In this document: one piece after another, positions 45,059 to 56,200 of the stretch
Position numbering within the stretch: position 1 is the stretch's first letter
Layout: every line of letters begins with the position of its first letter
Assembly: GCF_003589595.1 (NCBI RefSeq)
Contig: NW_020653391.1
Location: 3,663,641-3,727,640 of the forward strand
Origin: Hyposmocoma kahamanoa
Taxonomy: Eukaryota > Arthropoda > Insecta > Lepidoptera > Cosmopterigidae
Reading direction: 5' to 3'
DNA: 64,000 nt
The notes under the pieces: model-generated
Databases searched by the model: none
Told to the model about the DNA's origin: nothing
Seen by the model: only the letters and a program-made list of their open reading frames with translations
Translations under genes and position numbers: made by a program

Positions 45059-48000
45059 TATAAATAAATAAATAAATAAATAAATAAATCTTCAGTCATC
45101 ATGGAAATAAAGGAGACAACAAAAATATAGAAAAATCCATGGAATTTCTTACAGCCCAAAACACAGAATTCCTGAAACGAATAGTGAAGCTGGAGGAGCA
45201 ATGTAAGACTGATAAAGAATACGTTGCACTACTCGAAGACAAAGTAGAAGACCTGCAAAGGGAACACCGAAAGACCCATATGGAGATCAAGAACAACACA
45301 AAGGAGTCTAAAGAAGATCTTATAAATATGGTACTTTGGCTCTCTAATACTATTGGCTGTAATAATTCAAAAGCAGACATAAAAGATATTTACAGAATTC
45401 AAGGTAAAAGGGACACTAAAATAAAGGCACCTATAATAGTTGAGACATCCTCTACTATTATGAAAACTGCGACATCAAAACAAAATAAATCTTTCAACAT
45501 CAGAAATAAACAGAAACTCTGTGAAACATCTGGGGTTTGCAAAAAATGAAAACGATCCTATTTACGGTTCTGAACAACTGACCCCGAAGGCTGCCCGGTT
45601 ATACTTCCTCGCACGCGACGTATCTAAATCTAAAAGTTATAAATTTTGCTGGACTACCTACGGAAGGGAGGAATATGAAAAACTACGTTTGTGAGGAAGG
45701 ATGAACAATCTCCAATAATTGCTATCAAAAGTGAGGCTCAAGTGCACACATTAATACAAGCAATCTGGCTAGTTCTAATACAATATTTGCTTTTTTTACC
45801 TATTTTTCTATTGTGTAGGTTTATTTCACAGTTTTTGTATTTTTTGTTCTTCTGATTGCCATGATCTCTGTTGTAAGGTATTTCATGCTGAAGTTGTTAC
45901 TTTTCTGCACCATAACAATCGTACATGTACATAGAAACTCGCACACAAACTCAATGACACAACGAACACATCACACGTAATCCATTCTTTCTTACACACT
46001 CTAACAATATACTACAAACTATTTATAACAGAACTACTCACATATCACCTCCAAGTACATAAAATGCAACAAATACAAAACCATACAAAAGTGCAAACAA
46101 TACTTAACACAAGTCATCATCTGCTCACCCAATCATGCAATCACATACCGTGTAAAACTGAAAAAAAAAATCGACAATCGCACTTTTTTATGCATTCCTA
46201 TAAATGGATAGCAATCTCACACATTTAAATGAATTGGACGATCTTGTGGTGGTCAAAAATTATACTGTTTCGGTAGACGAAGTGTCAAATCATTTGGAAG
46301 TAAACGACTAGGACCTTTAAATAATCTCCCAAAACATACATATGTAGCATCTACAGTAACCTAGACAACATTCTTGTGTCATTATCTAAGCTTCAGCTTA
46401 AAGCAGACATCTTAGTGCTAACTGAATGTAGTCTGAATCTCAATAAACCAATCCCTCAAATACAAAATTATACGGGTTATTCTACTACTAAACATGTCAA
46501 TAATGTGACGTTAGATTTAGATAGTGTTGAAGAAATCATGCTAAATCAAGCATCATGTTTACAAATAACCGTAAATAACATAATTATACTTGGAATGGTA
46601 GATTCCAGCCCCCCCTCAAATGCTAATGCTATTGGCTTTATTGATTCTCTTGATAAACATCTAGCAACAATGACCTCCGCTAATAATATAGATAGTTCTA
46701 ACAGGAAATATAAACATAAACCTCATACTTAGTACTGATGAAAACTCACAAGTACGCAAAAATAGAAATAATTACCTTGACATGCTAGCAATGCATGGTA
46801 TCCTACCAGGTCACAAGTTACCTACTAGAAAAAAGAGCTGTTTGAACCACTTCATGTTAAAGATGGACACTCTACATAAATCTGCCGCTATAGCTGTTTT
46901 AGACACAACAGTGACTGACCATTTCATGATTTTTCTAAAAATATCAAATATAACAAAAAATTACTCGTGCTCTAAAACTAAAACATGTATTGATTATGAT
47001 AAAGCTTTATGCTAATAGAAGAATGCAATCTATACGAACTACCAAACTAACCCTAACTGTTAATATTAACTGAAAGCTTAATAAATAGCCTGAAGAAATG
47101 TATTTTGGAGAGCACAATAATAAGGCCTGTCCCTTGAAAAGTGCGTCTTATGAAATCCTGGATAACCGTTGGTCTGCTAAAATGCATCAGAATAAGAAAC
47201 AACATGCAAAGAAAATTGAGATCGGATCCAGAAAACAATATTCTTAAAATTTCGTATAGGAGATACCGAAATTTTGTCACTAATTCTATTAAACAACTAA
47301 AACGAAATTATGATAGAGAACAATTTAATAAAGCTTAAAAACATCCGAAAAAGCTATAGCATACTATTGATAACTTTACAAATCGCAAAGGTAATAAAAG
47401 TTCAAATACAAAATTACTAGAAACTAAGTCCTTGCCCATAGAATGAGTTAATTACAACTATTAATACAAAGATCGAACACTCAGAAAAAACACTCAGAAA
47501 AAATTCCTTCGATCCGGTCGGATTCGAACCGACGTCTTCATACGTCTTGCATACCGTGCCAGAACACGTCTGGCACGGTATGCAAGAAACGACTGTTCGA
47601 TCTTTGTATTATAATTATAACAAACTAGTGGAGTAATTTCACAAAAAATAATTGAATATCAATTCAATAAAAAAATTTAATTAATGAGTTAATTACGTTA
47701 ATAATTACTTTGCAGACGTAGGCATAATATTAGCGGAGAACATTGATACTGCACTTTCTGATTTATGACCAAACGCATTATGTGTTTGCACATCCTTTGC
47801 ACTTTTAAGAGCAGATTGTCAAGAAGTTTATTCTACTCTGATGGACCTCAAATCCGATAGTGCGCCTGGATGCGATAATGTCTAGCCTCCAAACATGTCG
47901 TAGCCGTAATCACGCACTTGGCTAACCTCTGCTTTGAACGAGATATTTTCCCACTTGCTTTAAAAATTGCCATCATCACGCTAGTGCACAAGAGTGGAAA

Positions 48001-48720
48001 CAAAAACACACCTAGTAATTATCGACTCATATCAGTCCTAACAGCTATTTCCAAAATAATTGAAAAGTTGATAAACTCACGACCAACCAGCTACTTGAAT
48101 ACAAAAAACCTCTTGTTAATTATTCAATACGATTTTCGCCAAGGTGTGTCAACAGACGATGCACTGTCGACCCTTGCCACAAAAATTGTTACCCAGATAG
48201 ACGCTGGGTATATGACAAAAAACTTATACAAGATATTTACATACTACTAGCAGTTCAATCAGTTCAAGCTACTGCTTGCCTGTTTGGGGTGGAGCAAATA
48301 AAACGAAGTTTCCACACTTGGAGAGGGCGCAACGATCCTTGTTAAAAGTAACGAATTTTAAGCCATATAGATTTCCTACAGATGCCTTCTAGCTTGAAAC
48401 TAATGCCTTTACGGTTAGGAAGTTATTTATCTTACAAACCATCCTTAAAACTCATAAAACTTTACACTTGATCCTGCCCTTCTCCAGAGACGGCGGCATT
48501 ACAAGGTAGCCCACGAGATTGGGGTACGTACGACCTTTGCTCAAAGATAATTTATAAAATTATCCACCTATCTTTACAATATTGTGAACAGAAAAAGTAA
48601 CATTTATTTAAAAACTTCCCGGGAAGTTAATAATACTCTGGAGGACTGGCTTAAAACAAAAACGTATGATGATATTGAGGCTCTAATAAAAATTGGTAAG
48701 TAGCCCCCATATACATTGCT
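45059..48720 (+). pseudogene. Decayed Jockey-type LINE with coiled-coil ORF1
   Basis: Starts after an (ATAA)n tract at 45060-45090. ORF1 (45139-45549) is a coiled coil (KRIVKLEEQCKTDKEYVALL) followed by DIYRIQGKR, FNIRNKQKLC and, past frameshifts, YFLARDVSKSKSYKFCW and SPIIAIKSEAQVHTLIQ; this region resembles FP25K-like ORF1 domains of lepidopteran LINEs. Endonuclease remains include LKADILVLTECSLNL and NYTGYSTTKHVNN. RT remains are KIAIITLVHKSGNKNTPSNY and RLISVLTAISKIIEKLI; the catalytic core is deleted. The end LEDWLKTKTYDDIEALI is Jockey-like. A tRNA-module repeat is inserted at 47462-47690. Confidence 0.78.
47462..47690 (-). repeat. R-A repeat with fold-back at the tRNA module
   Basis: Starts with the inverted end block (CAAAGATCGAACACTCAG) and an inverted B-box (GGATTCGAACCGACG). 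It then turns around: 47546-47562 (CTTGCATACCGTGCCAG) is the exact reverse complement of 47570-47586. It continues in direct orientation to CGATCTTTGTATTATAATT and GGAGTAATTTCAC. Inserted in the decayed Jockey element. Confidence 0.78.
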
Positions 48721-48839
48721 TGGCTCGTATAAACTAAAGAAAAAAAAGTAAGTGAATAACAAAATATTTCACTACATAACTAGATAATAGTACTCATAAG
48801 TTCTGCTACACGCGCGTGCAGTCTCACACATTCACACTA

Positions 48840-48857
48840 ACTTACACATACACACCA

Positions 48858-48888
<31 letters not shown>

Positions 48889-48925
48889 ACACACACACAC
48901 AACACACACACAACACACACACACT
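48840..48925. repeat. Interrupted (CA)n microsatellite
   Basis: CACACA runs broken by AACACA and CACCACA steps. Lies just past the Jockey relic. Confidence 0.9.
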
Positions 48926-49914
48926 ATAACTTTTATTTTGAATTTGCACATGAAGATCACATATTCTTTAAGTTTTTCTGAATAATTTGTTTTAATTGCC
49001 TTATTTATGGATATAAAAATAAAGATTGTAACTTCGGGATTCTAACACAAGTAATTTTTACTTACAAGTAGCCCCAACACCGGATACTGTAATTGTTTTA
49101 TCTAGTAAATAAATGCCTTTTTGTTTTTTTTTTTCAATTTCGTATTTCGTATTTTAAATACATATAAGGAAGTATTTTGTAATTTATATTTCAATTAAGA
49201 CGTAGCATGTACATATTTTGCCCAGCCCTGTTATTAACCAATCAACAAATTTTGCAGATTACTTTTCAGCCGCCCGCCACCCGCACTATATTTGTCTTGT
49301 TATACTATGGCTGTAGGTACGCTGTCTCCTGCACAATATTACCTCGAGTGGAGATGACGTTTAAATGTGCACACCTGTGTGAACAAATACTTCTACTTAC
49401 CATTTATACAACATAAAAACAACACAATGGATTGGCCCCCATACATTTTATTCCATATATGTATTACATTTATTAATCAAAAGCTTTTGGGCCTAAATCC
49501 ATAATTTGAAGGTACTTTTTATCGATCTCTATATTCGATAGAAGCTGACAGAAGGTTCTAATTTTATTATGCCTTCCATGTTCATATTGTCGCCTCTAAT
49601 AATAATAATTTGAGTCAATCTGTGCTAATATTTAGCTAAATATTTACTTTTGCATTCACGTAATGTTACAAAAATACTTATTTTATTACACACTTATTCA
49701 CGTGAGATTAGGAATTTATGTAATTACATTTCAATGTCATCTGCAAGGCGGACGTTAAATTTACTCGTACTTTATCACCGCACGATAACGGAAAGCAGTA
49801 ACTGCAAATAGTAAATCACTCAAGCGTAACAACGAAATAATAATGTTGAAAATATCATACAGTATGAATGAATGCGCTGTAGGCGTTTTGTTGGTAATAA
49901 TATATCATCATTTT
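48926..49914. other. No gene recognised
   Basis: The first part looks like the 3' trailer of the Jockey relic. The block at about 49170-49300 resembles 53200-53275 and, over a shorter stretch, 63640-63690. No coding exon with family features. Confidence 0.4.
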
Positions 49915-50220
49915 CAACATCATCAACTCTTTTGTACGTCCCACTGTAGGGAAAGGGTCTCCTCCAAGGCGAGGGGTTTTAGGTCATGGTCCGCCACGCT
50001 GGCCCAATGCGCGTTGGGGACATCTCAGGTTTACTGATGGTTATGACCTACCGCCTCTCAAGCAGAGGCCGTGGGTTTAAATCCGGGCTCGCACCTCTAA
50101 GTTTCTTGTAATTTAGGTGAAGTAAAACAGAGTGTGGAAACCTGCACTTCGAAGAAGGTTTACAACCCTCAGAAAACCTGTGAAGCTCACAACCCACTTT
50201 GGGCGAGCGGACTATCGCTT
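49915..50220 (+). repeat. Metulj-like lepidopteran SINE remnants
   Basis: Contains CGTCCCACTGTAGGGAAAGG, CCACGCTGGCCCAATGCGCG and a B-box-like GTGGGTTTAAATCCGGGC. It then reads GAAACCTGCACTTCG and CAACCCTCAGAAAACCTGTG. These modules are typical of widespread lepidopteran SINEs, here rearranged. Confidence 0.6.
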
Positions 50221-50839
50221 TAACACTCGCCTGAGAGCTAACCCGTACGCAGGGGACGTATGAATGGGTTGTTGTGGTGATGTAACGTTATCAGTTTTGA
50301 GAGCCATTTCTACTCCAGATCTCAGCGATTTTTTGTACCTATCTACATGGGCGGTAGTATCGCAGAACTTCAAAGATGCTACTATAAGGAATTGCAATAC
50401 TATACCTCGACCGTAGAGTGTGAAGAAGAAACTTTTTTTTTTATAAAGTGGCGGTGACCACTGCGCCCGTCACCTTGAGAGATAAGGTGACAAGTGACCT
50501 ATATGGTATCTGTTATTATAAGGTTAAAGTAAGCAGTAGAGCTCCTTTGAGAAAGAGTAGTTCGTACAGGGTACTAGCGTCTTTGAAGTTCTGCGATACT
50601 GCCGCCCGTGTAGGTACTGTTATGCAAAGGTTTTCATAAAGTGGAAAATGAAGTAACTGTGATTTATTAACAATATAGTCATTTATTAACAATAATAGAT
50701 AAGTATTAAAGATTTACATGTGTCGCTCTACTAAATATTTACCCTGACATTTTATTTTTGCGTGTTTGTGCGTAGTATAATCGCATTCTAACGTAGCAGC
50801 GCGGTTGGTATCTGTGCACGCCGGTCGCCATATACATTC

Positions 50840-51060
50840 GTAGTAGAGTTCCTTGTGAAAGAGTTAATCCAGGGAAGTATTGAACCTTACCTACCTATTT
50901 CTGTAGTCAAGCAGTAATGTGAGGATTACTACGTTCCGGTTTCGGTTAGTGCTGATGAAATTACAGGTACATGGGACTTGTCAACTTATATCTCAGGGTG
51001 ACAGGCACAGTGCCCCTCAGATCATCACTGTAACAGCTATAAACAGGCGGTCGCTTAACG
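50840..51060 (-). repeat. R-B interspersed repeat, diverged
   Basis: TAGTAGAGTTCCTTGTGAAA ... CAAGCAGTAATGTGAGGATT ... ATTACAGGTACATGGGACTT ... CTCAGGGTGACAGGC. A smaller related piece is at about 50450-50600. Confidence 0.7.
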
Positions 51061-51076
51061 CGTTCACGCTTTTTGG

Positions 51077-51285
51077 GTGTTGATATGGTTAGCGCGTTTT
51101 TGTAGTGCTGCTGGTATGTTTGTGGAGGCGCAGACTGGCAGCTTCTCGGCGATAATGCGCAAGAGGTGTGCCTCAATGAGCCGCCGCCTGCGTGACAGCA
51201 CCAACTATATCCTGGGGGTGTTCGCGGAGCGCGAGAACTCAGCAATGCTCGCCCACTGGTCGCGATTGATGCAGTCATGTAATAC
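51077..51285 (+). pseudogene. LINE C-terminal fragment
   Basis: The translation contains RFCSAAGMFVEAQTGSFSAI, MRKRCASMSRRLRD and VFAERENSAMLAHWSRLM. It matches the RYCSASAMFALSH...RRKIASLVSRLRG C-terminus of the 40814-43114 LINE family. 5'-truncated. Confidence 0.75.
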
Positions 51286-51999
51286 TAATATTAATCTTAA
51301 GATCACCAGTAATATTAACGATAATAATAACAACAAAGCATTCACTAACGCCCTATATCCCCTCACTCTAAACCAGCAAAAGACGATCAGACATGGTTTG
51401 TTCCACTGAACGAATTCGAAGTGCACTCCCTTAGATATTTTTGCTTTCTTGGTAGCGTTTTGTATAATAAAATAAATCGTTCACTATGTATCAGTGGCGA
51501 GGCGTCGATATAACTCGATTCCCACCGGCTTGCCTAAAATTTTCCACGTATTATTAAATATTTTAAAGTAATTTACTATGTTGTGCTCTATTTTAGGCGT
51601 AGAGTAACTTAACCAGTAAACGGAAGAGTAATTGTATCTTGTGTGCTAATAAATGTGTTTCAGTTTCACAAGTACAAAGAGCAATATGATAAGATTTCCA
51701 AAAAAATTAATCATAATAATATAACAAATAAGCTTACGCTAAATTGACATTATATTTTAACATATATATGCATTGCAAACGTGATGTCATGCCTACGAGC
51801 ACTACACTCGGTTGCTGTTGTTCCACACTAGGCAGAGCCTGTCCTGTGGCGACCCTATTACGATTTCATTGAATTAAGTGAATTTTGACAATGGTATTAT
51901 TACGTTACATTGTGATTGTTTTAATATTAATAATAATTTAAATATCTTACAATGTATTTAATCTAAAATAAACAAGAGGAAAAATAAACAGAAAAGAGT

Positions 52000-52425
52000 G
52001 TTTTTTGAGTGTTTTTTCTGAGTGTTCGATCTTTGTATTAATAATTATAACAAACTAGTGGAGTAATTTCACAAAAAATAATTGAATATCAATTCAATAA
52101 AAATTTAATTAATACAGTGAATAGCGATATCTCTCGCCAGGACTGGTAGCTGTAAAGGTACTAACTGGGTGATAAATCTGTCATAGATTTCTCATAGATG
52201 GCGCTACGATTAAAAAGTCGTTGAAAGACCAAGTAAAAAAAAAGACACGACGCAAGCATATAGAAAAAATCTCGTGAGGTCCGTTGGTTCGTTCCGTGGC
52301 TTAGTTGGTATAGCATCTGGCACGGTATGCAAGAAGACGTCGGTTCGAATCCGACCGGATCGAAGGAATTTTTTCTGAGTGTTTTTTCTGAGTGTTCGAT
52401 CTTTGTATTAATAATTAAAACAGAA
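52000..52425 (+). repeat. R-A repeat, full unit flanked by direct end blocks
   Basis: A full unit with A-box TGGCTTAGTTGGTATAGCAT and B-box CGGTTCGAATCCGACCGG. The block TTTTTTCTGAGTGTTCGATC ... TATTAATAATT is present both before and after the unit. That implies a head-to-tail origin or terminal direct repeats. Confidence 0.8.
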
Positions 52426-52429
52426 AAGA

Positions 52430-53279
52430 ATTATGAAATGTTATGTGGTTTTTGTTTTGCTCCGACGTTACTGACGACAATATTCACGCCTCGCCACTGC
52501 TATATGTATATATCCCATGAATAAGTTTCAATGTAAGAAAACCATACAAGACTAACCATAAAAGGATTAAACTATTTGTTTATATATGATTAACAGTTGT
52601 TAGGTAATATTAATAATAGTTAAGATGCTAGCTAATGTAAGTAAGTATTCATGTTTTATTGTAATTTATTGTTATTGAACAAAATATGTTGACTAATCAT
52701 TATGCTATACCTAATCACCGATTTGGATACCTAAGATACAAGTAAGCAATTATACTTAAGGTATCACCTTGGTTAACTTGCACTACAAACCCTAATTAAA
52801 GTTATATAAACATACAATAATTTCACTGTTTTCAATAAAAGGTTATTTAATAACATTCATGTATTGAGGTAAAATTTTTATATATATCATGTATTTAGAA
52901 TAAATTTATCTTTATAATATACATATAAGTACAAAAGTATGTAATAAATTATTATTATATTTCTCGAGCTAGTGTAAAGAACACCAGCTCGAGTATGTCA
53001 CGTCTGATTTCCTTGGTAACATCATATAATATTGAATAATATTTCAACAATAAATATTTTGTATTGGTATTTCAATTTATACGTAAATATTTATTTTATA
53101 ATCGATGTTTCAGATTCTTTCGAGGTGTGGCAATTATTGTACTTTGTGTAATATTCTATATTGTCATTACGCATCATGGAACTATCTTTTTAAATGCATT
53201 ATAAATATTTTGCAATTTATATTTTAATTAGATAAGTATAGCATGTAGGTATTTTGCTCATCCTTGCTTAATAATATGC
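52430..53279. other. AT-rich spacer, no gene recognised
   Basis: Lies downstream of the K2 stop and may hold its 3' UTR. Several AATAAA-complement stretches are present. No supported exon. Confidence 0.4.
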
Positions 53280-56200
53280 TTAATATACGTCTAATTTATC
53301 CGTCACCATTTCTTCGCCCAAAAACTCGTCTCCAAAGTACGCGTAGTCTGAAAATAAAAACGTTAATTATAAAAACATATAAGTACTCTTATAAATACTT
53401 ATCCGTGAGTAAAATCCAGAAATAGTATCTATCTTATGTACAACTTTGTTTCCATTGTTTTAGGGTTAATTAGAATAATAACGCATAGAAACCTAGTCCG
53501 CACACGCTAAGTGAGGCAAATTGAAGCGCTCCCAAAGGGCCTACACGAGCAGGCGGGCCGTCAGTGCTCAAGGTCAACTTGCACCGCGAACAGATCAAGA
53601 ATTTTAGCTAAAAATGACGAAATGTGCGGTAAATGAGTGTAAAAATACGTCAGACAAACATAAAATAGATACTAATATCACATTCCACAAGGAAGTAACG
53701 CGTTTCAACTTGTATTTTTATATAAATATTCACTAAAACCGAAAATTAACCTACTACAAAAACTAGCCTACATGAATTTGATTTTTGCCTCACTTGAGAC
53801 AGTTCATTTGATATGAAACTATCATTCTATGCGTTATGATTCTAAGGGTTAAACGGAATCATTTACAAACATTCATCTCTCAGATTCAATGCTGAAATAT
53901 TGGTCGCATTTCTTTTTATAAGAAAATAAGTGCGCATTTGACCTCCATCTCACCTGATGGAAAGTGATGACAAGGCCGACGATGTAGCATGCACACCTAA
54001 GTAATGTAACTATACGTAACTAATAATAGTATAAGTAGTAAACTAACACCAGTGATCCAAACTGATACAAAAAAAAACTTTATTATTATAGATAGGTGTG
54101 GTTGTCTGACGCGCTATTAAACAAACAATTTACAAATGCTTTAATACCGGTAATCTAAATTATTAATAATACTTGTATGTTTTAAAAAAATATTGTAAAT
54201 TCTATTATAGACCATGCACATTTTGTTAATTTTTGAAAGCTCTACGACGCCTCGCTGCTCAGAATTTAATTTTGAATTCGATTAAACGTTGTAACTTGGT
54301 TGACTACATCAACAAATCTACTTACGGCTGTATATGGTTAAAGGCATAGCTTCATAACACTTTCCCATGTGAAGCATATTCCACACTGAAAAAAATTGTA
54401 AATAAATAGGTATTATTATAAAATTATGTATGTTAGGTATATATTTATGGGTAAGTTTACAACGTTCGCCACAAATGAGGCGAGCGGATTACAATTTTAT
54501 TAATTTATTTATATTCAGGTTACAAAGACCTATAAATACATTCCTTATATAGACTAACATACATAGTAATATAATGAAAGATTAACTACTATTATTTATT
54601 ATTTATACGTTTATTAATAAATTTTATTATTTTTTTTATATTCAGGTTACAAAGATCCACAAATACATGACACCCTTTGATCAAAATTTCTCCTTTTTGA
54701 AGGCCGACAGATGTTGCGTTGGTACTCTCAGCACCAATGAATTAAAATTTGTGTTGTGTTATGTGCAATTATGAAACCAGAAACAAGTGTGGTTTGGAAC
54801 TATTTTGTTGAGATATTAGTATGTACACTTCTGCTTCCGTTTCCATTAAGATTTACTTCTGACATCTGTTTTAGTTTCTGTTTCCGTAATGACATTTCTA
54901 TTGCATCACTAATTCAAATACAAAGTATTTGAAGGGCTTGGAATTGACTTTAACGCCGAAAATTATTGTAGAAAGCATTTGCAAAGAATGTACGACTATA
55001 TAATCTCAGTACAGAGTACTAAAAAACCGATCTCAAAAGTACGTGGAATTACATATATTTGATAAGTTTTACTGAAATATCCCCTAGTTCGCCACTATAA
55101 GGGACTTGACCCAGGAGATAATAAAAATCGGTTCTCACTACTCAAAGTATATTGAGTAAGAAAAATGCCTTGAATTGGAAAATAGTCAAACCAACCATTA
55201 AAATAATTGCTCTTAAGTAAAATTTTGGCGCTATTTATAAAAATGAATGCTCATGCGTGATCAGCCCTTAGAGGTAGATGATTTTCTTCAAAATGAAATG
55301 GGACCACTGTGGATGTACCCTCTTTCCAACAAAAAAGGAATCATGAAAATCGGTTCACAAATACCGGAGGATAACTCCGTAACATTCATACAAAAAAACA
55401 GTCGAATTGAGAACCGCCTCCTTTTTTTGAAGTCGGTTAAAAATATATTATTTGGTGTAGAATACAAAAGGTTAACGTTTACCTTCTAGCTCTTCTACGC
55501 AATTAACAAAATCCATTAAACAATAGTTAGGGTATGTAAGGTATGTGAAATACATAGTACGAGCGCATAATGGTCCAGTTCTGAAAAAAAATTAGGAAAT
55601 TATTAAATTTATTAGTAAACAGGCTGTATGTATGTAAAAATAAAAAGTTACAAACAAAATTATGTAGGTCCATTTGACAGAAGTGTTTTTTTTTTTCGTT
55701 TTTTGGCTTACTCATCTATAGGTACGTTTACAAAATTTAGGACACGCATTTAGGGAAAAAACTGATCGGAAGAGGAATGGTTTGTCGTTGTGTTTAATTT
55801 TGTCTTTTATACGCTGCTGTAAGAACATGTTTGTGAATTTCGATCGCTATAGATAGTTATTCAGCAACATCGAGTTCAACCAGAAATAGAGACGAAATGT
55901 TATTTAGTTTGTTTGAAAACTTTTATGCCATATCATTACTGTGACAACTGCGCTCCGATTGGCCAGCCCGAGTTCGAAACAATTGACGAGTATCGTCAAT
56001 TGTTTCACTTCAAATCGACCAGTTAACTTGAGCTATGCTACAAGGGATTTCAATTGCAGAATTACATATTTAATATTTAATTACTGATGAAATGTGATTC
56101 CGTTTGTTTTGTAATTAGATGTTTTGCAGTTTTTCCCACACCACCGAAGAGAACAGTACGGCATTGTTAGACATATTATCTTCATTACAATAAATACAGA

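Noticed and set aside
49050..49085. Possible 21-nt exon with GTAAGT donor on the minus strand as a K1 upstream exon
   Set aside because: No ATG or hydrophobic leader, and it lies in what looks like a LINE trailer; no counterpart upstream of K2.
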